A stretch of 64,000 nt of DNA from Isoetes taiwanensis (taxonomy: Eukaryota; Streptophyta; Lycopodiopsida; Isoetales; Isoetaceae), in assembly GCA_021234155.1 (NCBI GenBank), contig JAJEKV010000015.1, forward strand, positions 1,646,852-1,710,851, read 5' to 3'. The notes beneath the pieces were generated by a model that was not told the DNA's origin, ran no database searches, and worked only from the letters and a program-made list of their open reading frames with translations. Shown here in pieces: positions 46,101 through 58,020 of this stretch. A program made the position numbers and the translations under genes. Within the stretch, counting starts at the first letter, position 1. Each line of letters begins with the position of its first letter.

Positions 46101-49100
46101 GTGGAGTCATCTGGTTCAGTCATATTATGGAGTAGTTAGAGTTGGATTTCATATCTCTAACACCATTAGCCCTAAACTCCTTGTTGTCTTGCACCTATTG
46201 GCCACAAAGATGTGTTAAACCAATCCCTAAGCTCCTTGATGTAGCGCACCTATTGATTAAAAAGACGTGTTAAACCAATCCCTTATAGCCATGCCATCCG
46301 CCTAGCCTATCATGCCTGGATATGTGCTATGATAGAAACTTGGTATGCCTTGCTTCTTAATGATGTGCTTGTTCCCCCAGGGAAGTTTCTGGTCCTATTA
46401 TTCAAGTTTAGATTTATAGATTGAGGCCATTGCACATGTCAATCAACCCATTGAGTGGGTCATCTATTCTCGCCATCTGGGATAGCTTCCAGCCAGCAAA
46501 ATTCATCTCATTCTTATTCAAGTGGTCTAGATCTCTATTGTTTTTGACATTTCTTGCTGTATTTTGTTAGAGAAAATAATAAGAGAGCCGAAGTCTTAAG
46601 GCATTGGAAAGAAAATGGCGGGGTTATGCTTATTGGATATGCTGCATTCCGCACCTTAGCGAATGGGAAACACGTGAAGGACAAGGAAGTGCGTGATGCT
46701 TTCTGCCAGTGCTTGCAGGTTAGCATATTGTGCTTTCTAATGAATTTTGTTTTGCATATGTTTGAGCTCTATGGCTTGCAGAACCCAGGGCCCGACATAT
46801 TGGTGTGTGATGAAGCGCACACCATAAAGAACAGAAAGGCAGATATAACTCATGTTTTAAAACAAGTTCGAACTCAAAGACGAATTGCACTGACTGGGTC
46901 CCCATTGCAGAATAATCTGATGGAGTACTATTGTGTATGTTCTCATCAAGAATTCCATGTTATAAAATATTCCATTTTAACTGAGTTCTTTGGCGCAGAT
47001 GGTAGATTTTGTACGTGAAGGATTTTTGGGGGGGGCAGCAGACTTTCGGAATAGGTCAGTTTATCTATTCTGTTAAATACCTTGAAGCGATGGTGCCGAT
47101 GAAGGGCATAATCTCATTTCGCACTTCGTTTTTATGCAGGTTTCAGAACCCTATAGAGAATGGCCAGCATGCTGATTCGACAGCACAGGATGTTAGGAAG
47201 ATGAAACATAGGGCACATGTCTTGCATAAGCAGCTAAGAGGCTTTGTTCAACGGAAGGATATGACTGTGCTCAAACATGACCTACCCCCGAAATGTGTAT
47301 GGGTGATTTCCGTTAGATTATCTCCTCTCCAGAGGCAATTATATAAAAGTTTTCTGGAGGTATATAATCAGAGTAAAAATGATGGCACTGCATCAAAGAA
47401 GAACTTTCTTTTTTATTCCTATCATTGTTTGGCAAAGGTATCTATAGAATTTATTGACTTTTCCTGCATTTTGGTTTCTGTAACCGTTTTTCCTTTATTA
47501 TTTTCTTCTGTCTCAGATATGGAACCACCCTGATATTTTGTGGCGATCAAAGGAAGAAAAAGAAGATCTTTTGGAGGACTTTATTGTGGATAGTGATGAC
47601 GATATAGAAAGCGATGAAGAAACTGCTGGTAATTCCTTATTTAGGATGGGAATTGTACTTCTAACAGTAGAAATTCTATAATAGTGCTCTGTCGATTCTC
47701 ACAGGGGGTAAAGGAGATAAGAAGGCCGGGAAAACCAAGGCGGATGATGCTGTGGTATGAGTCACTTCTGTTCTATCTTATAATTGAAACACTAGCTCAT
47801 AACGTATGTGATGTATGTTTTTAGGTTGACGATGATCGGTGGTGGATAGACATTCATGATGGCAGTGAACGAGACATAATTGATCATAGTGGCAAAATGG
47901 TGATCTTGCTGCAGCTACTGCGTATGAGCTCCTCTCGTGGAGACAAGGTGTTAGTCTTTAGCCAAAGTCTTCATACCTTGGATATTATTGAAAGCTTCCT
48001 GGAAAATGTACCACGTAATTTCAAGCCTGGTTGTTGGAAGAAAAATAGGGAATGGTACAGGTGCTAATATTCTGTCCAAATTTTTAGGCTTACTGGTATG
48101 CTTAGAGATTCTTTTGATAACCAAGATGGTTCATTATTTTGGCAGACTTGATGGTCAAACGTCAGCCATGTCAAGGCAGAAACTTGTACAGCAGTTCAAT
48201 GATCCTGCAAACTCCGATGTTCAATGCGTTCTCATCTCAACACGTGCTGGTTCTCTTGGTATTAATTTGCCAGCTGCAAATCGTGTGATTATTGTTGATG
48301 GATCGTGGAATCCAACACATGATCTGCAAGCTCTTTTCCGTGCATGGAGGTAAGCAGTCATCTTTGAGATCGTGTCTATCGCGACTTCATGTATACTATG
48401 ATCTGTAGGTTTGGGCAGACAAAGCCTGTGTATGCATATCGTTTGCTAGCATATGGTACAATGGAGGAGAAGATTTATAATCGACAGGCAATTCCTCTAT
48501 AACCTACCTTTGCCATTTTTATGGTTGTCATCATTCACAAAACGTTTAGTAGTCATTTGCATGTTGTTGCCATTCACAAAAGTATTTTTGTTCAGTTAAC
48601 AAAGGAGGGAGTTGCTGCAAGGGTCCTTGATGAGCACCAGGTTGGTCGACATCTGACAGCTGATGACCTTGAGCTTCTATTTACCCTTGATGATGACTCA
48701 ACTGAGTCCTCAAAAGGAGAAGCCTCTGGTGCGTCCAATAGTGATATGCCAGGACCTTCCCAGAAAACGAAGCATAGTGTTATGTTCTCAGCACCTGAAG
48801 ATGCACCACCTCGTGACGAGCTCATGGCTATGCTTTTACTGGACTTACGGCCCCGGTATGCCACGTTTTATGGATAACATGCTATATTATACAGTTGTTG
48901 ATGCATGATTTCTCTGCTGGCATTGCCAGGAACTCATCCTTAGGGTCCCTCAATCCTATCTTTGTGAAATGCAGATGTTTGTGCCCTTTGCATATTATGC
49001 ATTTCTTGCTTCAATATTAGTTGCGAGTCAACTGGAGCCTCATTTATGGGGGGCCTTCTGGTTATCTACCTGTTAAAGTTTTTTAATTCGTGACATTTTT

Positions 49101-49608
49101 CCTACTATGTGGCAACATTGATTGCATCTCACCTTTCATTAGAAAATATGGTTGGCACTTAACCAAACTGCAAGATTTTTCTTATAGAATGACTGGTAGG
49201 TCACCTCTATTGAGTGATTCCTCATTCGCCCACTCTTTCTACTGTTTGCGTGGGGCAGCTTCGGTTTTCTTACTAACTTGTTCTTGGTTTGCAATGCTTG
49301 TCAGTTGGATTGTGAAATACCATGAGCATGAACCCTTATTGGAGGATTTGGAAGAGGAGAAGCTCACCAAGGAAGAAGAATTGCAAGCATGGGAAGCCTT
49401 CCATCACCAGCAGCAGCAAGAACAACACCACCAGTCCCAGCAGGAGATATACCAACAAAATGCAAATCAGCTAACTTGTGACGTCAACCAGCACATTAAG
49501 TTGTTACATAGCTTGAAAATAGCAATGGGCGCCTCAATCATGTGTCCTTTCTGCAAACAAATTTTTGGATGGGAGCAGATAACGAGAAGACCACGGAATG
49601 GACCATAG
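40147..49608 (+). CDS. ATRX: ATRX-type SNF2 chromatin remodeler, complete, 28 exons
   Basis: Exons: 40147-40174, 40451-40511, 40581-40710, 40773-40835, 40916-41011, 41070-41162, 41448-41638, 41710-41902, 42058-42165, 42279-42380, 42768-43161, 43276-43628, 43703-43956, 44045-44132, 44204-44428, 44796-44915, 45037-45200, 46571-46718, 46782-46934, 46999-47054, 47140-47437, 47517-47628, 47705-47754, 47825-48060, 48146-48349, 48409-48487, 48596-48855, 49305-49608. All phases fit, giving about 1520 residues. In order: acidic N-terminus; ADD domain (GATA-like finger KFKCTVCDK...[28 protein letters not shown]), about 565-660; SNF2 motif [11 protein letters not shown] (about 825), Ia [12 protein letters not shown]-like, DEAH box [12 protein letters not shown] (about 945), motif [12 protein letters not shown]; helicase [11 protein letters not shown]...FRAWRFGQ (about 1240-1310); Gln-rich C-terminus with [13 protein letters not shown]. 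Closest to plant ATRX (Arabidopsis CHR20). ATRX with DAXX deposits H3.3 and its ADD reads the H3 tail in known systems. Introns 16 and 26 use GC donors. Confidence 0.93.
45330..45800 (-). pseudogene. Non-LTR reverse transcriptase remnant in ATRX intron 17
   Basis: Antisense within intron 45201-46570. The minus strand reads a catalytic [19 protein letters not shown] block (about 45420-45480) and, upstream of it, a broken QGCPLSP-type motif (about 45570-45590, needing an indel). It is a decayed LINE-like RT of another family than LINE1 and LINE2. It explains why this intron is the longest of the gene. Confidence 0.65.
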
Positions 49609-51544
49609 CAGCGTGATTAGCCAACATATGGAAGATTCCAATGAAATTTCTATATTAGAATTTTAAACAAATCAATAGAATCAGATCTTCAAATATTGTA
49701 CGGAAAATTTTGCTTCCATTTTTAACGATGGACCATAGCTGGGCAAGAGTCATGCGTACTAAAAAAGGCATAAAGAACATCTGTCGCACAAAAGTGTTTG
49801 GAGCAGAAATTTTCTATAGAATAACGTTTTTAAAACTTTAAGAAATGAAAACAATAACCGCATTAAATATACATAAAGTCTTACTTTTCCGTGGGTTTTG
49901 AAAAGAATTATAATAGCAAGGCAAAATTATATTTTGAGTTACGATTGATTTTTATTAACATTTGCGAGACCAACTGATAAAGATGTCAACAATATCTCTA
50001 ACATATAATTGTAATAGGATAGATTCTGGAATGTTCTATAATTAGATGTTAAAGTATAAATATTTCAATGGTGCCAACCGAAGCTACTAGAAGATTCTAA
50101 AGGAAAGGGATGGAGTCGTTTCGAGGCCTTTCTGGAAGCTAATCAGGAAGGTATAGCGCAGATTGAATGACGGTTGAAGCCTGAGGTTAGGGATTTAGAG
50201 CTTTCGGATTGCTAATATTTTATGTTATGTATTGAATTGCAAGCAGGCTCACGTTGGTGCTTTGCTTTTTTTGTATTGAATCTCGACTTGGATTTTTGAT
50301 CCTTAAACTGCTAGGCTGCAACCCAGAGTTCTGTATTTCCTATGTGCCAGCCGTTAGAGGCTTAAGAGACTGGAGTTTGTGAAGAGTGATGGCACTGTGA
50401 GACCCATGTTGGGTTAAATTAAGCCTTGCGTTTCAAACTCGCGTGGATCCAATGCGGTTAAACAGAATTGAAGCTGCAGAAGGCACAGAAAACTGGGAAG
50501 GGTTCTGACTTGGAGATGCTTTTAGGTAAGCAATTTGAGGTTCAGAATATGGCGACGTTGCTCATTGGCTCGGCCGCTTCTTCTTTTTTGCTCCGAACAG
50601 GGGACTTTTGTGGTCTATTACTGGTCTATAGTGATCCAAGGAGCTTTTGCAGGAAGAGATGCCGTAATCTGGGATCTGGATTTGCATAAAAGTTAATCTT
50701 CGTCAAAATTAATTTAATTTGCATGTTAGTGTGGATTTTCAATACGACAACGTTGCGGTAACATGTCAAAGAAAAGGGCGAGGAAGAGGACAGTGGCCGA
50801 GATGAAGACTAATAATTTGTTCGGAGATGAGGGAAGAGATGACAGATTTGGTTTTGGTGCTGTGGTAACTTTCTTTTTGGGCATCAGATATGGCTTCTGG
50901 AACACAAAATGCTTTTTCTTGCCTGTTGTTATTTGCTCTGTCAGTTGTTTCACAATATTTTGATTTTAATCTGCCTTATTTCCGGCAAATTTGGTGGACC
51001 TGCAGACTTGAAAAATCTGGGCCAAGCTCACCCGTGATAGTATTCCATGTGAGTACAAATCTTCTTAAGGGATCTGTCCTTCATATTACATGCAAGCAAG
51101 GTCGATTGATCCATTTGATAACTCATAACAATCAAATAGCAGGATCTGATTCAGGCAAATTTGGCAGTTACCCATCTCTTGAACGGACAATAATTTCTTG
51201 AGCGGCTAAGTTTATTTTACCATTGGGCAGGCTGAACAAACGTTATACCCACAACACTGTACCAGAGGGAATTGAGGTGTTTACATTTCACCGTTGCTGC
51301 AGGAACGAATTGCAAGTGTCCTATGTTAGAATATTATCAACGAAGGCATTTCCTACATAAACAGAACTTGAACAGCTAAATTAAGTCACACTATTTAGCC
51401 CTGGTTTTGCTAGATTGCTACGGGTAACTTTCATTTCATTGCTAACACTAGTTTTAACTCCTGATCTATGCAAGGAGGTTGATTGATCCATTTGGTAGTT
51501 TATAACAAGCAATTGACATGTGCACACAGCAAAGCATAAGTACA

Positions 51545-51676
51545 GTCTCTACTTATGTTTTAATGGCTTAAAATTCTTAAAAGCAAAAGCATTTATCTAC
51601 ATAGCCAAAAGTCTCTACTTATGTTTTAATGGCTTAAAATTCTTAAAACCAAAAGCATTTATCTACATAGCCAAAT
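51545..51676 (+). repeat. 66-bp tandem duplication
   Basis: Units 51545-51610 and 51611-51676 (gtctctacttatgttttaat...) differ at very few positions. Confidence 0.9.
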
Positions 51677-53030
51677 GTGATGTATGTAGCCAAGTGTGAT
51701 GATGGAAATGCAAAGTAGAAGTTGTTCATTAGGAGGTTAGAGATAAATAAATGCATAGATCATGATATAGCATTGTGCAGGTATAAAGAGGTGGATCAAA
51801 AATCGAACCCAACTTACAAAAGGTGGAATAAACCCAATAAAAAATATAATGCACATACTATTTTTAATATTGACAACATTGAGCTAGAAAGAAACTTAAG
51901 TTTCACAAAAATTACGATTATACCAACACCTTGATCCATCGAGAACCACTTTCATCACAAGCATAACTTCATGAATAGACAAAAGAAGCAAACAAACCAG
52001 CCATAGCCAGCTTTGGAAGCACAGAATAACTAGAGAGCGTTGATATTAGCTATGTAACCTTAGCCTTATGTACATCTAATAGATTATGGTTGAATAGGGA
52101 TAAGAAAGCCCACACAGTAGTCTATGTTCTCAATGCAAACTATACAATATTATATCTTTTGATCACATATTAGAATAGAATAGGAGGGTTTTTATCCATA
52201 TTATAGTCATATGATTGATTATCCATGACAATATGACAATGGTTCTTTTTCGTTTACGGCCTTTGTATGTCATGTGTAATATTAGATTGGCCTTTTACTT
52301 AATTCCAACATGTTGTCTCCTCCAAAACAATGACTTCAAAATTTACCAAATGTCGTTTAATGAAATACTTTTAGTACCACTAACTACTTTGTGAAGAGTC
52401 CATGGGCCTTGCTTGAATGAAGATTCACTTTCAACATTTGACTAGCAAAAATCCATTTAGTACAACTAACCTATGGGGCTTGCAAAGACTAAGTTAATTT
52501 TTAGAATTCATTACCTAGAAATTCATTTTTCACACTTGACCAGCTTCCTTGGTGTCCTAGTGACTACCATAGTTTTTTTGAAACTATAGTTCTCTTGCCC
52601 CCTTCTTTCGCTGTTCTTATATGCTAACAATATAAATAGAGAGGTAGAAGGAGGTCTAATGTGGATAGAAAAGAGAAATAGTAGGAGGAAGCGACACAAC
52701 AATAAGGGGTGTTAGAAGAGTTTAGAAATCTCGAATTCCAACTACCTACGTGGCTTCTTAAATTCATCCAATGGTTATAATGGGCACTAAATTGCCTAAT
52801 GGTTATTTAAAAGCTTCAAGAATAGTAGGAAGCATCCACTTGGACACCTAAGAAATATATGCTAAAACACCAATATGAGAACTCGAGGTAAGAACATGAT
52901 CTCGAATCCCGTATGCTCAATCAATTCAAGGATGCCTATTGGGCAACTTGAACTGTCACAAATGCGTTACTAAACAAGATCTAGAACATATGATAAGCCA
53001 GATTTACAGGGTTGGAACTAGAGAAATGTT

Positions 53031-53052
53031 CGCGGCGGCCTTGGCCGCCGCG
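53031..53052. repeat. GC-only palindrome in AT-rich DNA
   Basis: Perfect 10-bp arms CGCGGCGGCC / GGCCGCCGCG with a 2-nt loop; a weak gaaat/atttc pairing extends the stem outside. Function unknown. Confidence 0.8.
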
Positions 53053-53499
53053 ATAAATTTCTTGTAGATTTAATAGTGAATAAGACTGCCAACCTAAAGA
53101 CATGTATTTTAAATTAAAATTAAAGTATTATATAAAAAAACTAACTCTTGGAAATTATAATCGTTACAATATTCCAGTGTGGAGCATGATTATCTACGCT
53201 GCTTTTACATTCTTGTGATTCATCTTTGCGCTGCTCTTACATCTTGTGATTCTTAATCATGTCCAACCTACTATATACGAGGGCCATGAACACAATTAGT
53301 TTATACATATAAAAAAAAATAGCACATTAAACACAAAAATCCTTTATCATCAAGAATCTGAAGTTCTGTGAATTACTTAGAAAGTCTTCGACATCTGACT
53401 TAAAGCCAAGAATTGCAAAGACCATAATTCACAACATGAGCACTCTTAACATCATTAAAGCATATCTCAATGACACAATGAACTCATAAGTTTAACCAA

Positions 53500-53720
53500 G
53501 CCTATTCAGAAGAAAATTGCCATGATTGGACATTTTCAAAAAGTCTTTGATACAGTCCCATAAGGTCTTTTTAGAGAGATTGGCCAATTTCAGCCGCCAT
53601 ATGACAATATGGGTTCAAGCAGCATAGACTGATTGAATGAAAACATCACAGCCAGCATCAAGCAAGGCCCCTTAACTGAAGAGGAGGCATCTCCATTCTG
53701 CTAAAAGTTAGATATATGCT
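53500..53720 (+). pseudogene. Possible non-LTR RT remnant
   Basis: The sequence near 53535-53560 reads as KVFDTVP followed by broken frames, and near 53660 as a KQGPL-like piece, as in the A and B motifs of LINE reverse transcriptases. Many stops. Weak, based on two short motifs in the right order. Confidence 0.3.
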
Positions 53721-53920
53721 ATGGTGTTTTCATCCTGATATCAGGTTTGTCAGAGTTTATGCCTTAAAGTTATGTTCCAGACTAATTGCTGTTATGCCAA
53801 TTGCTTTATATATATTTGCAAGTTCTCTTGGTATTCATTTTTTGTGCTGAAAGATATTGCCCCAAAATGGATCTCTAAAAAAAGGATATCTGGATATATG
53901 GCAAAAATGGGGAGCAATAC

Positions 53921-55528
53921 TGTGACGTTCCCCTAAAATATACGGTATGTATACGTATATTTTGGGCCACGTCACCATACAAATCCAGTATGACTTAGAT
54001 TTGTAAGTTCAAGTCACATTAAAATGTAACTTGATTAACCTTAGGAAAGGATATATCCACGTGGCACTACCTGATTGGAGTAGCTGGCCACGTGTTCGCA
54101 TCCCATTGGACAAGGTGTCAACCCTAACCCTAACTTGCCTATAAATACCTAACCCTAACCCAGAAGACACTTTTGCTCCTCCCACTCTTGAGGCTATTGT
54201 CTGGCAGGAGTTTGTAATCAAGATCCGAAGGCCAAAAGATAGCACGGTTTTAGCGACCCAAGCGGCGTGGGCGTGTTGGATTGATGAGTGATAATCTCAA
54301 ACATTGAAGAATCGATGGAGACCCCGGGATCGGGAGGCAATGCGTCGAGGGCGGTATTTTGAAGCGGTTTGACTATAGAGATGTAGTTGAGTCATGTATT
54401 CTAGTAGAGCCTTCCTAGAATCACTATTTCACCTCATGAACCGAATCAATGAACCCTAATTCCCTAGTTAGATTCATGTGATTAGGTTAGATCTTATTCT
54501 TATTGTTCATATGTTATGGATATGATGTGGTTGATCTCTTGTTATGCTCCTCATGTATTGGGAAGGTGGGTAGAGACCTAGCAGCCTTAAGTATGATGCT
54601 TCTAGATAGACCCATAATACCTATTATATGCGGCTGTGCATAGAGCCCACCGGACTAAAGGGAGTTATGGAATGACTGAGCACCATATAAGCGGGATCGG
54701 TGATGAGATGGAGGAATAGTCCCCTTTGGCCGAAAGCGACTCTTTGGGGACTCGAGCAATAGGCCTATGGTGGGTCACCGTGTGGGCGGGCATGGGTTAA
54801 ATCACCCCTAGATCAATGGTGCCGCTCTGATCCTGAAGAGCTGCAGGTGCCGGCCTGGTTCTTGCTTTTGGGGGTTAAAGGCGTGAGCGGGCGTGTGTCG
54901 CCCACGATCCTCTAGTAAGCCCATCGAATCAGCGATTTCGGGAAGGGGAGATGCAACCCGACCTTGCCTCATCGGACCGGGGAGATGAAACACGGAGTAT
55001 TCTCTTAGGGTGAATCCAAGAGATTGCGTATCCGGGCGACTCTGATCACGCTATAGCTCGTTTTAGCTCATCGCAAAGTATGCAATGAGGGGGCGGATGG
55101 AGTGGTCAACCCTTAGCCATTGTCTTATAGCCAGCCCGCCATTGTTATACTTCCGATGCGTATCTATCTTGAGACCTAGCCGTCGGGTGCACTTTCCCAC
55201 AGTCGAGCACGGGTAGAAGCTTTATTGTTTTATGGTGTATTGATCCTTCCGGACGATTCTATGGATGGATGGATTGAGCTACCCTTCGAGGTAGACTTAT
55301 TATTATTGTTGTTGTTAGTTGCTAGTACTTGACATTTAGTTATATGCTTCATTTGTTATTAGGAGTCCATAGGGGACAGATTTCTGAGACACCTCCATGT
55401 CCCTTACCGTTCTAGCCATCCCTAGAGCGGGATAGATGGAGGGCCCATCCGATGGGGCGATCGGGTTGGGGGATTTTCAGAGTGGAGTGTACGGTGGTTC
55501 ACCGTATATTGTGCGGGAGGGCGTCACA
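53921..55528 (+). repeat. 5' LTR of element C, 1608 bp
   Basis: Begins TGTGACG, ends CGTCACA, and is directly followed by the primer-binding site. TATA box CCTATAAATACC near 54138-54149 within CCCTAAC repeats (telo-box-like). The last 40 bases contain a small palindrome (55490-55506). Confidence 0.9.
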
Positions 55529-55529
55529 A

Positions 55530-55542
55530 TGGTATCAGAGCC
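55530..55542 (+). other. Primer-binding site, initiator-Met tRNA (element C)
   Basis: TGGTATCAGAGCC starts two bases from the LTR end. Confidence 0.9.
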
Positions 55543-56068
55543 ATGTTCTTGGTTGACCAAGAACTAGCACTGACCATATCCCTGTTTTAGTAGACTAATT
55601 GACCTAGAAAAAGGTAGGAAATGAAAAATTCCAACCTCGGACTTCGTAAAGTGGGGAGAAAATTTTTCCCCAATAGGAGGGTCCTAGAGTCAAATTAAAT
55701 TCTAATAGGGGATGTAGTCAAATGAACATTCTAGTAAGATTGGGGAGAAAATTATGCGTCTACATCAAATTCCACCTAAAAAGGGTCAAAGAATTTTTAA
55801 ATTCTGAGATCCCAGTGAAAAATGGCGAAGGTTCATAATTTTCCAACCAAGAAAATGCGAAAAATTAAATTTAGGAAGGGATATTAATGAAAGGGGGCTC
55901 AATAAATTCCACCATAATGAAAAAGGAATATTCCCCCACGATTCCCCATAAACTACCTTTTTAAACTTCATATTAACTAAAAGAACCCTAAAAAGCCTCT
56001 TAAGCTCCTTTTTCTTAGTGATAAGCAGTTGTATAGCCAATCAACGTCCGTTTTCTGAGGAAAAAAAC

Positions 56069-57140
56069 ATGGCCAGAACCAAATCCACTGCCAGAGTTTG
56101 TGGCCCCTATGCAGAACAAATTCACTTAGCTGCTCAAGCAGCAGCTGCCCAGCCACCTCCTCGAGAAGAGGAAGTAGCTGAAGAAGAAGAGGAGGAAACA
56201 AGTGAGGAAGAAGAGGAAGAATCAAGTGAAGAACAGGAGGTTGACGAAGAACGGGCCGAAGAAGAACCAGTCACTAGACCCACAACAGGTGGGAAGCAAC
56301 TCCCAAAAAGTATGAGACCCAACAGCAAGAAAGGCAAGGAAAAAGTATCCGAATGGGCCTCAGAAAGGAGGGAGAGAAAGAGGAAAGAAAGAGAGGAGGA
56401 GTTGAGAAGGCAAGAGAGGAGGACGAAGAGGAGGCAGGATAGGCCTAGGGGGACAATTTCTATTGAGGAACCCATTAGAGATGAAGAACCAACTGAAGAA
56501 CAAGAGGAGGACGCTGAAGAAGAAGAGGAGGAAGACCCCGTGGTCGAAAGATCAGGAGATGAGGCCGAACCCTCCAACCCCAATGCCCCTCCACCATACC
56601 CAACATGGCCCAAGGCCTGAAGAGCAAAAGAAGCAAAAAGGAGAAAAAGGCTGCTATTCAAATTGAGTCATGGCCCCAATTTGAAAGAAAGAAGGCGGCA
56701 TATAAAATTTATTTTCGCCGATGGTACCTATACAACGAATGGTATTGCAAACAGAATTTTCCAAGGACGGTAAAGGGGGGTAGACCCAAGAAAAATCAGC
56801 CGAAACCACCCCCACCACACCCTAGAGAGCCCAAGAGGAAACACCATGGCCCCAACTCGAAGCACTCCCGTGCGTTTAGGGAAATTCGGCACTTTCAACA
56901 GTGCACAAATCTCCTTATCATGAAGGCACCCCTTGGCGGTTTGCTTAGAGAGGTGTTTGTGAATTCAAGGCGGATTATCGGGTCACACCATTGATGGTTC
57001 GATGCCGCAAGAAGCTTCTACTTTTTGAGCTAGTTCAACTATTCGAAGAAGGTAACCTCTGTGCTATTCATGCCAAGAGGGTTACCGTAATGCCTAAAGA
57101 TATTCATTTGGCAAGAAGAATTAGAGGAGCAAAGTTTTAG
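56069..57140 (+). pseudogene. Histone H3-like ORF of element C, two frameshifts
   Basis: Starts MARTKSTARVCGPYAEQ, matching H3 residues 1-8 except Q5 to S. An acidic stretch (EEEVAEEEEEETSEEEEEES), a Lys/Arg-rich part and PPPYPTW follow. A frameshift near 56600-56640 leads to an aromatic segment (YKIYFRRWYLYNEWY), GGRPKK and the fold at 56878: REIRHFQQCTNLLI. One base is lost near 56960, after which the frame to the TAG at 57138-57140 reads EFKADYRV, then [20 protein letters not shown] and [13 protein letters not shown], almost canonical H3 ([33 protein letters not shown]). Spacing to H3 is exact after the single-base correction. Alpha-2 is atypical ([11 protein letters not shown] for LQEACEAYLVG). 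It is closer to canonical H3 at the end than the A/B copies. The copy is inactive as it stands. Confidence 0.9.
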
Positions 57141-57268
57141 ATAGTATATAATTGTCTAAAAATTTTGTAAATTTTTACTCCAGGGTGTTATATAGAGGTT
57201 GTACTACTTTTTAAAATTAATAAATATCGGAGTTAATAAAGTCAACGGCGCCAAAAAGTCAAAATTCA

Positions 57269-57720
57269 GTCACACCACGCCAAATCGCCTTCTGAGGGGC
57301 TCAGAAACCGCTTTCGCGCGGTGTAACCGAAATAGGGTAAATTCGGAGTCAAATAAGTTAAATTTTTATAAATAAACATGCTAGGTTGGCTAAAAATAGG
57401 AAATAAACACAAGTTAGTATGTTTTATTATAAAAAATCGTCAATATAGAAATAAAGTTAACCCAAATTAGGTCCGCCAAATGTCATATACGAGGGGCTCA
57501 GAAACCCCTTCGCGCGGTGTAACCGAAATAGGGTAAATTCGGAGTCAAATAAGTTAAATTTTTATAAATAAACATGCTAGGTTGGCTAAAAATAGGAAAT
57601 AAACACAAGTTAGTATGTTTTATTATAAAAAATCGTCAATATAGAAATAAAGTTGACCCAAATTCGGTCACACCGCGCCAAACCGCCTTCTGAGGGGCTC
57701 AGAAACCCCACGGTGTAACC
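57269..57720 (+). repeat. 197-bp tandem repeat with nested hairpins between histone-like ORF and X (element C)
   Basis: A unit starting gaggggctcagaaacc occurs at 57294 and 57491, with a third partial start near 57692. Hairpins 57269-57328 and 57667-57720 have outer arms of type GTCACACCGCGCC / GCGCGGTGTAAC and an inner GGGGCTCAGAAACCCC. The position equals that of the unrelated-sequence hairpin pairs in A and B. Confidence 0.7.
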
Positions 57721-57900
57721 GAAATCGCCCGATTTGATCAAAAAGATGCCCAAATTAGCTGAAATGAAATAAATTAATATGTTTTTCGCCTTATTCTAAC
57801 TACGTTAGCATTTCATCTCTTAGATTGGTAAGTTCTAGCTCATAAAACTTAGATTTTTCTAAACAATTATGATTGGCACGAAAAACTAGAAACCCTAACC

Positions 57901-57910
57901 TCTATAAAAG
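57901..57910 (+). promoter_or_regulatory. TATA box of internal promoter for ORF X (element C)
   Basis: TCTATAAAAG, about 120 bases before the ATG at 58021, with AAACCCTAA-like sequence before it and a leader (agctcctacccctttaggcg) shared with A and B. Confidence 0.5.
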
Positions 57911-58020
57911 GAGGGTCATTTTCTATTTTTTTCTTCTCAAAGATAGCTCCTACCCCTTTAGGCGATTTTTCAGGCCTTTTGCTATTTTATCAAACCGTCT
58001 TTTACAACTACCTTGCTCTA

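Larger units (their letters stand above)
49609..53500. other. AT-rich intergenic stretch, no confident gene
   Basis: I see the ATRX 3' flank, then DNA with only short frames. A frame at 50763-50870 (MSKKRARKRTVAEMKTNN, ending before a GT) could be a first exon, but no downstream exon was found. A 66-bp tandem duplication and a GC-only palindrome are listed separately. No RNA gene was recognised. Confidence 0.5.

Noticed and set aside
50763-50963. MSKKRARKRTVAEMK frame as a gene
   Set aside because: Basic start and a possible GT donor, but no matching downstream exon or known domain; left as part of the intergenic stretch.
54119-54165. CCCTAAC repeats as interstitial telomere
   Set aside because: Only a few irregular units around a TATA box in an LTR; better read as telo-box promoter elements.
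55653-55672. Palindrome ggggagaaaatttttcccc in the leader of element C
   Set aside because: A short purine/pyrimidine run; a similar leader phrase occurs in fragment D but without the pairing, so no function is claimed.
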